Below, in pieces: positions 33,225-41,508 of a DNA stretch of 64,000 nucleotides. The translations under genes and the position numbers were made by a program. The stretch comes from a virus, in IMG/VR virus record IMGVR_UViG_3300018004_000004, positions 1 through 64,000 of that record, one strand, 5' to 3'. The stretch's first letter is position 1, and each line of letters starts with the position of its first letter. Under the pieces are notes generated by a model. It had not been told where the DNA came from. It saw nothing but the letters and a program-made list of their open reading frames with translations, and ran no database searches.

Positions 33225-33875
33225 ATGGTATTGCTCATTTCCAACATAGCAAACTGGAATGCTGCATGCAAGAAGTATAAGATCGTTACCTCAGTGCCTG
33301 GGCAGTTCCCGGTAATGATCAGCTTCACCAAGCCTGGCAGTGATACAGATGATATAGATTACGAGCCGAATGCGACTAACATCTGTATTATGTATCCTGT
33401 CCATGCATGCAAGCTCCTGGCCGCCTGCTCCCAACAGCACTTGGGCGCCGCGGTAGATGGTATTACCCTGGTGAAAGCTGCTGCCTCTCTTAAGCCCTGG
33501 CATCAAGGCCTGGGTGGTATAGGCATGCAGAACGTTCAGAAGGCTCCGGCTGGTATCTCTGGTAAGCCGGCGTATGTGCTTGAGAACGAAGAGGATGGCA
33601 CTAAGTCGACGATCACATCCGACAAAGAATACATGGTCGGTGATGTGGTTCTGGTTGACGGAGTCGAGTATACAGTCACGGAAATAACGAAGGTCTTGTC
33701 TGATGGTGTGACGCAAGTCAAAGAAGACAGTGACCTGGACATCATGCCAGAGAAGCCTGGCATGCCCGGCATGGAAGAAATGCCGATCGATCCTACTCTG
33801 TTGGACCAAGCCTCTACGAAGATCGCCGAGGTCGGAGATCAGGGACACGTACTCGACGTCGAGAGAGACGTCTAA
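33225..33875 (+). CDS. hypothetical protein ending ERDV
   Basis: 216 residues, start directly after the preceding TAA. N-terminal globular half; C-terminal half has strands (YMVGDVVLVDGVEYTVTEITKV) like a small beta barrel, then Pro/Met-rich PEKPGMPGMEEMP and the end LDVERDV. TAATG to the next gene. Function unknown. Confidence 0.55.
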   Translation: MVLLISNIANWNAACKKYKIVTSVPGQFPVMISFTKPGSDTDDIDYEPNATNICIMYPVHACKLLAACSQQHLGAAVDGITLVKAAASLKPWHQGLGGIGMQNVQKAPAGISGKPAYVLENEEDGTKSTITSDKEYMVGDVVLVDGVEYTVTEITKVLSDGVTQVKEDSDLDIMPEKPGMPGMEEMPIDPTLLDQASTKIAEVGDQGHVLDVERDV

Positions 33876-34087
33876 TGTATCCGCCTCTTGGGCCACCTAT
33901 TCCAATGCCTGGTAATCCAAAGATGGGAGTGTTATATCAACACCCCACCGATGGGGAAATAGGTTATTACGGAGAGTTAGGGAGATGGATCCCCTTGAAT
34001 AAAGTAACTACTCCTATTCCCATGGATGCGTTGAGAGTTGAGGAAGTATTGCTCGACAGAGAACTCATTGAAGAGAGAGATGTCTAA
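33875..34087 (+). CDS. small Pro-rich protein ending EERDV
   Basis: 70 residues, TAATG on both sides. Pro-rich N terminus (MYPPLGPPIPMPGNPK), short strands, C terminus LIEERDV. Function unknown; third in the series with the shared ending. Confidence 0.55.
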   Translation: MYPPLGPPIPMPGNPKMGVLYQHPTDGEIGYYGELGRWIPLNKVTTPIPMDALRVEEVLLDRELIEERDV

Positions 34088-34416
34088 TGACAGACTGGCA
34101 ACATTATGAGGGGAAGACCTGGAACCAGAAGTATTGGGAGACGTATGATGATGTGCCTTTTGGTCCGCCTCCCAAGCCTAAGCCTCCAGGCGTTCCTAAG
34201 TTTCCACCTCCTCAGAAACCGGATCCAGATCTCGTAGAGAAGTACAAGAAGTATCTCGATGAGCTGGAGAAGAATACGGAGAAGTTTGTACCGTGGGTGC
34301 CGTCAAAGCCCAAGCCGAAACCGAAGCCTAAGCCTAAGAAGAAGCGGAAGCCAAAGGCAGAGAAAGTAGCGCCTCCTCCGCCTCATGATGATACAATAGA
34401 AGAGAGGCAAATATGA
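34087..34416 (+). CDS. Pro/Lys-rich protein ending EERQI
   Basis: 109 residues. Aromatic N terminus, a PPPKPKPPGVPKF stretch, a short helix (DLVEKYKKYLDELEKN), then Lys-Pro dipeptide repeats (SKPKPKPKPKPKKKRKPK) and the end TIEERQI. Such KP-repeats form extended rods or bind nucleic acid. ATGA to the next ORF. Confidence 0.55.
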   Translation: MTDWQHYEGKTWNQKYWETYDDVPFGPPPKPKPPGVPKFPPPQKPDPDLVEKYKKYLDELEKNTEKFVPWVPSKPKPKPKPKPKKKRKPKAEKVAPPPPHDDTIEERQI

Positions 34417-34580
34417 GTCACTTCCCACACATATGCCACTATTGCCATAGGATTATCTGGCCGTGGCAGGCTATTACCTGGAATCCTCTGTGGAACATCT
34501 GGAACGTCTATGATTACTTCCACCGGCCGACGTGCTGGGAGAAGTGGTTGGACCAGCACGGAACCAAGGGGTCAGAATGA
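34413..34580 (+). CDS. small Trp-rich protein with CxxC
   Basis: 55 residues with seven Trp, and a CHYCH motif near the N terminus that could bind zinc. ATGA overlaps at both ends fit a real coupled gene. Function unknown. Confidence 0.5.
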   Translation: MSHFPHICHYCHRIIWPWQAITWNPLWNIWNVYDYFHRPTCWEKWLDQHGTKGSE

Positions 34581-35683
34581 TCCGTCTTTGCATGATGGTT
34601 AAGAACGAGTCCGAGAGGATTCGCCCGGCTTTGCAATCCGCCAAGCCTTTTATAGGGCGCTGGTTGATCATCGACACCGGGTCCACGGATGACACCAAGA
34701 ACATTATCCTGGATGAGATGCATGGAATCCCGGGTAATCTTGTTGACCGGCCGTGGGTCGGTTGGACACACAATCGCAATGAGCTCATTGAGATTGCCAA
34801 GGAACCCAGTCCGGCGGACTTCCTAATGCTGCTGGATGGCGATCAAGTAATCGTTCCGCAGACTACCGGCGAGTTGAAGTTGGATCCTGACGTAGCCTAT
34901 TGGGCTATTCATCGCCAGGGAACCACAGAGTTCAAGAAGCCATTCATTATACCGGCCAAGTACAACTGGCATCATGTTGGTGCCACACATGAGTACTTGA
35001 CGTGTGAACCGGATAAACCTAAGGTAGAGTTACTACCTATCGTTATCCAGGAGTCCGGCCGGCCAAAGACGACGGAGTATTTCCTGAACGACGCCAAGAT
35101 CCTCGAGGCGGAGCTGGAGAAGGATCCGAACAACTCTCGGAATGTATTCTACCTGGCTCAGAGCTATCGGGATGCCGGGTCCTACAGCAAAGCCATAGAG
35201 CTCTATCTGAAGAGGGCTACTATGGGTGGCTGGTACGAAGAAGTATGGTATTCTTTGTATCAGGTCGCGGTCCTTGAGATGAAGAGAGGGGACACCTGGA
35301 ACATAGTCATTGCAGATTTCCTGCATGCTTATGACTTCAATCCAAATAGGTCCGAGTCCTTGGGTGCCCTCGCGCGGTATTGCCGGGAGAAGAAGATGTA
35401 CAACCTGGCATACATATTCGCCGAGAAGGCTTGTCAGATTCCCCTCGCAGATGATAAGCTCTTCATGGATAAGAGCTTCTGTGAGTGGCGGAATCGAGAT
35501 GAATATGCCTTGGCTGCTTTCTTCACCGGCCGATTTCATGAGGCAGCCAACACGTGGGCATCTTTGTTAATGGGAGTGAAGGAAGGTCAACATCTTCCTG
35601 ACTCTGAAAAGGAACGTGTTCAAAAGAACTATGAGTTCGCGCGCGAGAAAGTGTTCGCGAGCCCAAGCGTGGAGAAAGCATGA
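34577..35683 (+). CDS. family 2 glycosyltransferase with TPR-like C terminus
   Basis: 368 residues from the ATGA-coupled ATG. MIRLCMMVKNESERI and IIDTGSTDDT (31-40) are the GT2 opening and nucleotide-binding segments. LDGDQV (86-91) carries the DxD-type metal motif. From about residue 190 helices with NVFYLAQSYRDAGSYSKAIE repeat in TPR style. This bacterial 'GT2-TPR' architecture glycosylates proteins or surface structures. In a phage it could modify DNA bases, virions or host surface glycans. Family firm, acceptor unknown. Confidence 0.82.
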   Translation: MIRLCMMVKNESERIRPALQSAKPFIGRWLIIDTGSTDDTKNIILDEMHGIPGNLVDRPWVGWTHNRNELIEIAKEPSPADFLMLLDGDQVIVPQTTGELKLDPDVAYWAIHRQGTTEFKKPFIIPAKYNWHHVGATHEYLTCEPDKPKVELLPIVIQESGRPKTTEYFLNDAKILEAELEKDPNNSRNVFYLAQSYRDAGSYSKAIELYLKRATMGGWYEEVWYSLYQVAVLEMKRGDTWNIVIADFLHAYDFNPNRSESLGALARYCREKKMYNLAYIFAEKACQIPLADDKLFMDKSFCEWRNRDEYALAAFFTGRFHEAANTWASLLMGVKEGQHLPDSEKERVQKNYEFAREKVFASPSVEKA

Positions 35684-35853
35684 CGGATATGGAAGACAAG
35701 AAGAAAGCGAAGAAGAAGAAGTTCAACATCGCCGGCAGTTCGAAGAGCCCTGGCAAGCAACTGATTCAAGCGAAGCAGATTACTACCAGTAAGGCCTCTC
35801 GTGGATTTAGCACGAAGAAGCCCGTGAAGACTCACTCTAGTTATCCTCTATAA
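35680..35853 (+). CDS. small Lys-rich protein
   Basis: 57 residues, ATGA start. Very basic (MEDKKKAKKKKFNIAGSSK) with Ser/Thr-rich remainder, likely disordered and nucleic-acid binding. Ends just before the dUTPase SD. Confidence 0.5.
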   Translation: MTDMEDKKKAKKKKFNIAGSSKSPGKQLIQAKQITTSKASRGFSTKKPVKTHSSYPL

Positions 35854-35863
35854 GGAGAGAATC

Positions 35864-36343
35864 ATGGAACTGTATGTCAAGAAACTACAGGAGCATGCGA
35901 AGCTGCCCCAGAGAGCGCATCCTGGGGATCTCGGGTTTGATCTTTTCGCCCTCGAGACGGTGGCTGTACAGCCCGGTCAAACTGTTGCGGTCAAGACAGG
36001 CATTGCTTGCGAGTTTCCGGAGGGCTGGGGCGGAATCATTAAAGCTCGTAGCTCACAAGGGAAGGCTGGCATCGATGTCTTCGGAGGCGTGGTTGACAGT
36101 GGTTACAGGGGTGAAATCACTGTCCTGTTGTACAACTCGAACGCGCCGATAGAGTTCCGCGGTTCAGGAGGTCCACTTGGACCCAACGATTTCTATCAAT
36201 ATGACCCAACGGTCATTTACAACCATGGAGACAAGGTTGCTCAACTGGTATTGGTTCCGGTGTTTCCCGGCACTATTCAGGAAGCTACCACTCTGGGTGA
36301 GAGTTCTCGGGGTACACAAGGCTTTGGCTCGACAGGGCGGTAA
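35864..36343 (+). CDS. dut: dUTPase
   Basis: 159 residues, SD AAGGAGAG. All five motifs of trimeric dUTPase are present: HPGDLGFDLFA (19-29), ARSSQGKAG (61-69), VVDSGYRGEI (76-85), HGDKVAQLVL (121-130) and the Gly-rich C-terminal arm SSRGTQGFGSTG (147-158). Motif 3 and motif 4 are separated by an insert of about 20 residues with GSGGPLGPNDF. Hydrolyses dUTP to dUMP, feeding ThyX (47122) and preventing uracil incorporation. Confidence 0.93.
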   Translation: MELYVKKLQEHAKLPQRAHPGDLGFDLFALETVAVQPGQTVAVKTGIACEFPEGWGGIIKARSSQGKAGIDVFGGVVDSGYRGEITVLLYNSNAPIEFRGSGGPLGPNDFYQYDPTVIYNHGDKVAQLVLVPVFPGTIQEATTLGESSRGTQGFGSTGR

Positions 36344-36382
36344 GGGTAAACTGGTTTACATACAGCGGATCAGGAGAACGGA

Positions 36383-37099
36383 ATGAAAGGTCGATTGATT
36401 ACGTTCGAAGGTGTTGACGGTACAGGCAAGACCACTCAAATGGAGATGCTTGGCGCCCGGATGAGGGAGGAAGGCTATGGAGTCGTCGTTACTAAGGAGC
36501 CTGGCAGCCCGGTGGATCCTACCGACCTGGGTAGTGCGATACGCCAGGTTCTGTTCCACACGGTTACGACTCACAACATGGCTCGGGGAGTGGCTGATTG
36601 CCTATTCCTCGCCGATCACATTCAGCATGTGGCAAAGGTGGTTGAGCCGGCCCTTGAAAAGGGTTTAGTGGTCCTGTCCGATCGCTATGCGGATTCTGAA
36701 TGGGCTTACTCGACTGTGAAGAACACGCCAGGTGCTATCCTGGATGCCTTCCAGGCGTTCTTTGGCCCTATTCCGGACATCACTGTGCTCTTCGTAGCAT
36801 CAGATGTGGATGCTTTCCTCGAGCGCGCGCGAGCACGCAGAGGGGACAACAACAAGCAAGCTGGCAAGAAGTGGAATGACACGCAAGACCAGCTGCGCAT
36901 CCAACAGGAGTATCTGAATAGACTCGTAGGTCAGGATCGCACGATCGTGATCACCGTCTATCCGGACCAGACTCCTGGACAAGTATTCGAGATGGTCTGG
37001 GAAGCTATACAAGACCGTCTGCAGAAACCTGTGGAGTATATTGAAGGCGAGCAATCTCACGTTGTTGCTGTGAGCGACGCCGTTCCACAGGTCGACTGA
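36383..37099 (+). CDS. tmk: thymidylate kinase
   Basis: 238 residues. P-loop FEGVDGTGKTT (8-18) in the Tmk form, DRY (100-102) for phosphate donor geometry, and an Arg-rich lid (ERARARRGDNNKQ). Slightly longer than bacterial Tmk (about 210) with a C-terminal extension. Phosphorylates dTMP from ThyX to dTDP. GGAG-type SD upstream. Followed by a structured non-coding stretch. Confidence 0.9.
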   Translation: MKGRLITFEGVDGTGKTTQMEMLGARMREEGYGVVVTKEPGSPVDPTDLGSAIRQVLFHTVTTHNMARGVADCLFLADHIQHVAKVVEPALEKGLVVLSDRYADSEWAYSTVKNTPGAILDAFQAFFGPIPDITVLFVASDVDAFLERARARRGDNNKQAGKKWNDTQDQLRIQQEYLNRLVGQDRTIVITVYPDQTPGQVFEMVWEAIQDRLQKPVEYIEGEQSHVVAVSDAVPQVD

Positions 37100-37101
37100 T
37101 A

Positions 37102-37240
37102 TTAGGGCAGCTGTAGGTGGGTTGGACACTGCAATGTCCATACTAATATGATATCCGATTGCCCAGGAAGCGTCGGCACCTAGTTTAGTGGTGACAATAC
37201 TAACTTTCGGACCGCTTTGGATCCACCCACCTTGCCCTAA
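37102..37240 (+). ncRNA. structured RNA with a 16 bp closing helix
   Basis: The 5' strand TTAGGGCA (37102-37109) plus AGGTGGGT (37115-37122), with a 5 nt bulge between, pairs perfectly with ACCCACCT + TGCCCTAA at 37225-37240. Inside are a 6 bp hairpin 37123-37128/37135-37140 (TGGACA/TGTCCA), a CCGA/TCGG stem 37155-37158/37173-37176, and CACC/GGTG 37177-37180/37190-37193. No ORF explains the segment. It starts 3 nt after the tmk stop. Candidate ncRNA or long cis-element; class not recognised. Confidence 0.6.
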
Positions 37241-37248
37241 CTCTCTTT

Positions 37249-37348
37249 CCCTGAGTGGTGTATTGGTTTTTGGGCAATCATGCAGGCCGTCCATGGAGCA
37301 CGTCGGTCCTGAATACCGAAGGGCAAGGTTCGAATCCTTGCTTGGGGA
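37249..37348 (+). tRNA. tRNA-like element, non-canonical
   Basis: A perfect T arm is present: stem CAAGG/CCTTG with loop TTCGAAT at 37324-37340, followed by CTTGGGG and A. A possible 5' acceptor CCCTGAG lies at 37249-37255. TCGGT/ACCGA (37303-37307, 37315-37319) forms an anticodon-like arm whose loop CCTGAAT lacks U33. The 100 nt span is too long for a normal tRNA and the D arm is unclear; CCA is not encoded. May be a decayed, intron-bearing or mimic tRNA. Confidence 0.4.
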
Positions 37349-37356
37349 ATATTCTT

Positions 37357-37623
37357 ATGCCATCACTAATAGCAAATCAACACGATTTACCAGGCCCTGA
37401 ACCACAAGACTACACCAAGATGTTCTCCATTCCTTTGGAGGAACGTTGTGATGCCTGTGAAGGCATGGGTTTAGTTAGGTGGCGCCATTCAATGAATGGC
37501 CTTGACTGGATGAAGTGCTGGATCTGTCATGGGTCTGGACGCGCGCCGGCCGAGATGCTGGAAGCAATGGCCAAAGATAGAGCTCACAAGGCCGAGGTTG
37601 GAGAAGATGACAGAGCAGTCTAA
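37357..37623 (+). CDS. DnaJ-type zinc-finger small protein
   Basis: 88 residues. Two CxxCxGxG repeats, CDACEGMG and CWICHGSG, spaced as in the DnaJ central zinc domain, without J domain. Start chosen at ATG 37357 because the upstream frame runs through the tRNA-like element. Ends EDDRAV, a variant of the shared C-terminal signature. Possibly a chaperone-like adaptor. Confidence 0.6.
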   Translation: MPSLIANQHDLPGPEPQDYTKMFSIPLEERCDACEGMGLVRWRHSMNGLDWMKCWICHGSGRAPAEMLEAMAKDRAHKAEVGEDDRAV

Positions 37624-37753
37624 AGGCTGGTCGGAGCAAGAAGAAGCAAAGATCGCCGAGCTAATGAAGGAAGACAAGCTTACTCGCATCCAAGCTATCC
37701 ATAAGATGCAGAGACTAAAGCAGGATAAGAAGTGGAGGCCTACCGATGCGTAA
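37607..37753 (+). CDS. small basic helical protein
   Basis: 48 residues, GGAGAAG directly upstream. Helical, with EEAKIAELMKEDKLTRIQAIHKMQ, suggestive of a DNA-binding homeodomain-like or SMC-hinge-free helix pair but too short to assign. Overlaps neighbours by 17 and 8 bp. Confidence 0.5.
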   Translation: MTEQSKGWSEQEEAKIAELMKEDKLTRIQAIHKMQRLKQDKKWRPTDA

Positions 37754-37913
37754 ACTTTGGTGTCGTGTCTTCCACAAGCATGTCCGAATCCCTTTGCGTT
37801 TCGCAGGGATGTATGTTAGACTGTGTACCAGGTGTGAGCAAGATCAAATCAACGAGCTCTTTCGTATAGAGCACATTACCGGCGCCAAAGGAAACAATGT
37901 TCAAACTGTTTGA
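37746..37913 (+). CDS. small basic protein with Cys
   Basis: 55 residues, ATG overlapping the preceding stop. Basic N-terminal half (MRKLWCRVFHKHVRIPLRF) and CTRC near residue 28, perhaps a zinc knuckle. Overlaps the nuclease gene by 17 bp. Confidence 0.45.
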   Translation: MRKLWCRVFHKHVRIPLRFAGMYVRLCTRCEQDQINELFRIEHITGAKGNNVQTV

Positions 37914-39153
37914 GCACCTCGACAAAGCACTTGTAGGTATGGAGAAGCGTGATGACTGGACAAGCAAATCTGCCAGACTCTGGCCTTCGGAAAGTTCGGC
38001 TGTCCTGCTCGAACCCACAGTTGCGGGTTTTGCCGGGGGCTGTGGACGAAAGGTGTATTACAGGCTCACAGGGGAGAAGACTACCAGCCAAATGGACCCT
38101 GTCGGTGCGCGACGGGTTCGTACTGGAAAGGCTGTCGAAGAAGACACTACGCTCCAGGCTATGGAGGCCGGTCTGCACGTTGCCTCTGGGGTCAGACACT
38201 ACGTGCCAAACATTGATCTGGCCTTTGAGCTGGACCTTGTTGTCCTAGATCCACAATCCAGCCAACCGGTGATATGTGAAAACAAATCGATCTACGGCTA
38301 TATGGCCCAGAAGGAAATCATTGGTGGCCCTTATGCGAAGGGCAAACCAAAGCTCGAGCATGTTCTCCAGACACTCATTTATATCAACGAGATACGTTCT
38401 GGTGCCAACCTCAAGCAAATCATTGCAACTGCGCAAGCGGATAAACCAACTAATCCGCGCAACCGAGTCCGGGTCACAGACGTGAACCTGGGGATGATCA
38501 AAGATGATGCGACCGTGTATGGCAAGATCTGCTACGAGACACGAGACACCTGCCTCACTGCGGAGTTCGATATCGAAATCTACGAGGATTATGATGGCCT
38601 CCACTATCCTCAAGTCAACGGCGATGTTTGGCGCATTTTCACGGTGGAGTCGATTTATGAACGCTTCGAACAGATCCAGGGTTACTTTAACCGATCACAG
38701 GCTGAAGCGATCCGGAGGCTCCAGGAGCAAGGGACAATCCGTCCAGCCTCCTTGCCCGCGGAAGCGTCGGAAGAGGCTGTAATCGCCTGGAAAGGCCAGG
38801 AAAAGGCCTTCTGGGAGAGGGTCGGGGAGGAGATGAGACGCCTACCGGTGTCCTACCTACCCCCAGCAGACTACCGCTACCGGTATACGGACATAGCCAT
38901 CGAAAGCTTTGCTGAGAAGGGCTTTATCGGCAAGACCAAGTTCGCCGAATGGAAGTCCTGGAAGAACGGCAAGAGCCGGAAGTGGAAGGAGTCCAAGATC
39001 GGACCTATCATTGGGGACTGGCAGTGTCGGTACTGCCCCTATAAGTTCCCTTGTATTGCTCTGGAGTACCCAGACCTGGCGCCCATGGTCAACGACGTCC
39101 TGGCCGCCCAGGCAGATGAAGAAGAGTCGGAAGACGCAGAGAGGAAAGTCTAA
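37897..39153 (+). CDS. Cas4/RecB-like PD-(D/E)XK nuclease with Fe-S cysteines
   Basis: 418 residues. Nuclease core: ELDLVVLD with Asp113, ICENKS with Glu128 and Lys130, and the downstream EHVLQTLIYI with Gln158, the order of the RecB/Cas4 family. One N-terminal Cys (C49 in GGCGRKVYYRL) and a C-terminal trio C377, C380, C386 (QCRYCPYKFPC) match the four Fe-S ligands of Cas4 and AddB. Likely a ssDNA exonuclease in recombination or DNA processing. Ends ERKV, close to the shared C-terminal signature; next ATG overlaps the stop. Confidence 0.82.
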   Translation: MFKLFEHLDKALVGMEKRDDWTSKSARLWPSESSAVLLEPTVAGFAGGCGRKVYYRLTGEKTTSQMDPVGARRVRTGKAVEEDTTLQAMEAGLHVASGVRHYVPNIDLAFELDLVVLDPQSSQPVICENKSIYGYMAQKEIIGGPYAKGKPKLEHVLQTLIYINEIRSGANLKQIIATAQADKPTNPRNRVRVTDVNLGMIKDDATVYGKICYETRDTCLTAEFDIEIYEDYDGLHYPQVNGDVWRIFTVESIYERFEQIQGYFNRSQAEAIRRLQEQGTIRPASLPAEASEEAVIAWKGQEKAFWERVGEEMRRLPVSYLPPADYRYRYTDIAIESFAEKGFIGKTKFAEWKSWKNGKSRKWKESKIGPIIGDWQCRYCPYKFPCIALEYPDLAPMVNDVLAAQADEEESEDAERKV

Positions 39154-39440
39154 TGTCATTCAACGAACAGCAGTTCGAAGGCATCGTGGCCGAGCTCAAG
39201 AAAGAGCTGGAGTATGCCAACAATCTTTGGGGCACTGAGTTCGACGATAAGAACACAGCCAATGATTGGGCGGCCTACATCGGGATCTACACCGGCCGCG
39301 CAGTAGAGATGGATCGCACTACCCGCCTATTCAACCCTATCCGTTTCCGTAAGGATATGTTGAAGGTAGCTGGGCTAGCTATATCGGCTATCCAGACTTT
39401 GGATCGGCAAGGTATTGCTAAGCGGCACTACGATAAGTAA
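39153..39440 (+). CDS. small helical protein, possible MazG-like relative
   Basis: 95 residues, TAATG start. The pattern ELEYANNLWG...NDWAAYIGIYTGRA...FRKDMLKVAGLAISAIQ is common in phage proteins and loosely like all-alpha NTP pyrophosphohydrolases, but metal-binding ExxE motifs are not obvious. The protein at 57507 has a similar layout. Precedes a long non-coding region. Confidence 0.55.
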   Translation: MSFNEQQFEGIVAELKKELEYANNLWGTEFDDKNTANDWAAYIGIYTGRAVEMDRTTRLFNPIRFRKDMLKVAGLAISAIQTLDRQGIAKRHYDK

Positions 39441-39499
39441 GCGTCCTCTCGCTGCTGTCTGCGGACTCGCGGTCTTCTCGCAGTCACTTCGCGGGCACC

Positions 39500-39528
39500 G
39501 CCGAATGCGTCGTTAACGGGCATTCGGC
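39500..39528 (+). repeat. 9 bp inverted repeat
   Basis: GCCGAATGC (39500-39508) and GCATTCGGC (39520-39528) are perfect inverses with an 11 nt loop. Part of the repeat-rich intergenic region. Confidence 0.85.
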
Positions 39529-39583
39529 TTCTGCCCGCCCGCTCCTTTAGAAGACCTTAGTCCTTGACAGCGACTCGAGTCCC

Positions 39584-39724
39584 ATGAAAGAAGTCATTCG
39601 CGAGCTAACAGATAAACCGTATGCAATCAGGGAAAGATTTTGGGGATGTATGACCAATATCTTCTCCTGGCATTGGTGGCTTAGGATGAGATCATGGCAG
39701 GCGCCCTACAGAAGAATGACCTAG
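39584..39724 (+). CDS. small Trp/Arg-rich ORF in the intergenic region
   Basis: 46 residues with several Trp (FSWHWWLRMRSW) and basic ends. It resembles the other tiny basic aromatic ORFs, but here no overlap with neighbouring genes supports translation and no good SD is seen. Could be coding or part of a structured RNA. Confidence 0.35.
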   Translation: MKEVIRELTDKPYAIRERFWGCMTNIFSWHWWLRMRSWQAPYRRMT

Positions 39725-39759
39725 TACTTCGGACTCGCTACACGGCGTCCGCTTGGGTC

Positions 39760-39777
39760 GTCTTGTTATCACAAGAC
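39760..39777 (+). repeat. 7 bp inverted repeat
   Basis: GTCTTGT and ACAAGAC separated by TATC (39760-39777). A compact hairpin in the non-coding region. Confidence 0.8.
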
Positions 39778-39902
39778 TCCCCTCGCTACCGCCCGTTCCG
39801 CCATTCCTCAGTGTGTCTACGGAAGTAGTCTGGCTGGGAATCGGCTCCGCTTTCATCTAGTAGTTCCATCCTCGCCCTGCTGCGCCGCAAACGACGTGAG
39901 CT

Positions 39903-39931
39903 TTTTGAACAAATCAAGGATTTGTTCAAAA
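39903..39931 (+). repeat. perfect 13 bp inverted repeat
   Basis: TTTTGAACAAATC (39903-39915) and GATTTGTTCAAAA (39919-39931) with a 3 nt AAG loop. AT-rich and perfect; could be a hairpin in RNA or a dimer-binding operator in DNA. Confidence 0.9.
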
Positions 39932-40001
39932 CGTTTGTGTGCTCGCCACGGGCTGCGACGCTTCGCCGATGTTACCCTTAGTCCATAGTTGTAATCAATA
40001 G

Positions 40002-40040
40002 CCCTGTGTTATCCATCGGATAACACAGGGTTTGCCTTTT
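40002..40040 (+). terminator. strong Rho-independent terminator
   Basis: Stem CCCTGTGTTATCC (40002-40014) pairs perfectly with GGATAACACAGGG (40018-40030), loop ATC, followed by TTTGCCTTTT. The next gene's SD begins directly after, so this ends transcripts from the left and implies a fresh promoter or controlled read-through into 40052. Confidence 0.85.
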
Positions 40041-40051
40041 AGGAGAGACTC

Positions 40052-40435
40052 ATGCCTGAAGTAACCAAGACGTATGTTGAGTTCATGTATCCAGGTGCTC
40101 TGTTTGCAGAGACCGAGGACAAAGAAGTGAAAGACCGGGACGTTAAGAAAGTCCTGAAGATCCTGCCGAAAGGAGCGTTCTGCTTTCGGTTCTATGATAG
40201 GACATCGAAAGATGTTACGATCGATGGAGAGAAGGAGACTGTCTATGGGAAGGAGAAGAACAAGTCGGGGAAGTACTACCCGGGAGCTACTCCTTATACC
40301 CTAGAACAAGTCAAGAAGATGGGGAAGGACTTCTCCATCCTGGCGAGTAATATGGAGTGCAATAACTGGCCGAAGGTTATCAAGACTCGTCGTGGTAACT
40401 TCCAGCCGTTGGAGAAAGGAGATATCATTCTGTGA
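40052..40435 (+). CDS. hypothetical protein
   Basis: 127 residues, AGGAGAG SD directly after the terminator. Alpha/beta with FCFRFYDRTSKDVTIDG and a C-terminal strand (FQPLEKGDIIL). Charged, soluble, no motif recognised. First gene after the long intergenic region. Confidence 0.65.
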   Translation: MPEVTKTYVEFMYPGALFAETEDKEVKDRDVKKVLKILPKGAFCFRFYDRTSKDVTIDGEKETVYGKEKNKSGKYYPGATPYTLEQVKKMGKDFSILASNMECNNWPKVIKTRRGNFQPLEKGDIIL

Positions 40436-40698
40436 GCGACTGGGTTGTTGTCAATGAAGGTAGTGATTATTACACTCGCTGCCGGCGAGTCAGTACTCAC
40501 ACTACCAAGATAGTGATTGTTGAGTGGCATCATCCCAATATGGGATGGTCTGACGCCGGCGTGTTTGTCCGGTTCGCCCACTCTCTGAGTGGCATCAACG
40601 GCTGGGAGCTATTGCATAGCGCCAGCTGGTTGGATGATACTAACGCTGCTGAGTTTGTGGATCAGTTCCCTAAGTTCAAGAAGCTATTTAGGGACTGA
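40432..40698 (+). CDS. hypothetical protein
   Basis: 88 residues, GTGA-coupled start. Beta strands (TTKIVIVEWHHP, GVFVRFAHSL) and Trp-rich. Function unknown. Confidence 0.55.
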   Translation: MSDWVVVNEGSDYYTRCRRVSTHTTKIVIVEWHHPNMGWSDAGVFVRFAHSLSGINGWELLHSASWLDDTNAAEFVDQFPKFKKLFRD

Positions 40699-40699
40699 C

Positions 40700-40912
40700 A
40701 TGAAGCGGCTCTGCGTCTTTTATAAGCAAGCCAGCCAGTGGATTGGCAATAAGAAAGTTGAGTGGATCATCTGCAAAGGATGTCAGAAGAAGCTGCGCAA
40801 TGGCGTCCGCCTGAGGATTCATCTAGGCGGAGGCTTTCGAGATCACAGTGAACGCTGTCTCCAGTGTGGTGGTGATTGTATGTGTTATTCGTGGTGTCCT
40901 AACAGGGAGTAG
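40700..40912 (+). CDS. small Cys-rich zinc protein
   Basis: 70 residues. CKGC near residue 23 and CLQCGGDC near 55 suggest one or two zinc sites in a basic context (KKLRNGVRLRIHLGG). Start 1 bp after the preceding stop. Function unknown. Confidence 0.55.
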   Translation: MKRLCVFYKQASQWIGNKKVEWIICKGCQKKLRNGVRLRIHLGGGFRDHSERCLQCGGDCMCYSWCPNRE

Positions 40913-41158
40913 ATGATGATTAAGATTCCTCGTATCAAGGTCGATCGTGTTGCACCTATTCTTGATTTGCCGGGCGCCTTTATGGTTCGTGTGAAGCATC
41001 CTTACTTCACATCCAAGAGCTACGGGCCGATGGAAGACAAGACATGGGCCATTGCTGGACTCATTCGTACTGCTGTCCAGAAGGTCCTCGATAAGAAAGG
41101 AGGCAATACATGTCCTACCCATTCAGACCGAGTCAAGAAGCGGAAAGGCTCCATCTAA
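40913..41158 (+). CDS. hypothetical basic protein
   Basis: 81 residues directly abutting the previous stop. Strand-rich N terminus and basic C terminus, whose last 16 residues overlap the next gene in another frame. Function unknown. Confidence 0.5.
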   Translation: MMIKIPRIKVDRVAPILDLPGAFMVRVKHPYFTSKSYGPMEDKTWAIAGLIRTAVQKVLDKKGGNTCPTHSDRVKKRKGSI

Positions 41159-41508
41159 TATGGGAGATTTACAACTGGACTGGGAGCCAGGCCAGTGGTA
41201 AGTGCTACAACTCGGGTTCTTACGGGCATCCTAATCACCCTCTCAATAAGAATCGAGAGCTTCCTTTTGCTTGGGACCTGGCTCACATATTTGCCGCTAT
41301 AGCCGGCGGCTACATCATAGAGCTCAGCCCTCACTACAAGGGAGTACAGTGTATCCGCAAGAACAAGGATCTGTGGGAGCGGGTATCTAAGTATGTCAAG
41401 CTCAAGATCGGTCAAGGATGTCTGCCGTACGATATCGGCAATGTCGGCGAGCGCTGGGAGCATATCAACAACGTCAGCTTTATGTCAGGAGATGCTCACA
41501 GTGCCTAA
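41110..41508 (+). CDS. hypothetical protein with strong SD
   Basis: 132 residues. AAAGGAGG 6-7 nt before the ATG makes the start secure despite a 49 bp overlap. Central AWDLAHIFAAIAGGYIIEL helix and a C-terminal WERVSKYVKLKIGQG region. No family recognised. Confidence 0.6.
   Translation: MSYPFRPSQEAERLHLIWEIYNWTGSQASGKCYNSGSYGHPNHPLNKNRELPFAWDLAHIFAAIAGGYIIELSPHYKGVQCIRKNKDLWERVSKYVKLKIGQGCLPYDIGNVGERWEHINNVSFMSGDAHSA

Larger units (their letters stand above)
39441..40051 (+). other. 611 bp intergenic region with several inverted repeats
   Basis: The longest stretch without a large gene. It holds three perfect inverted repeats before the terminator: 9 bp at 39500-39508/39520-39528, 7 bp at 39760-39766/39771-39777 and 13 bp at 39903-39915/39919-39931. 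Short CTCGC/CTTCGC-type words recur in the first and middle parts. One 46-codon ORF (39584-39724) lies inside. Candidate replication origin, control region or ncRNA; I see no promoter of clear quality. Confidence 0.55.
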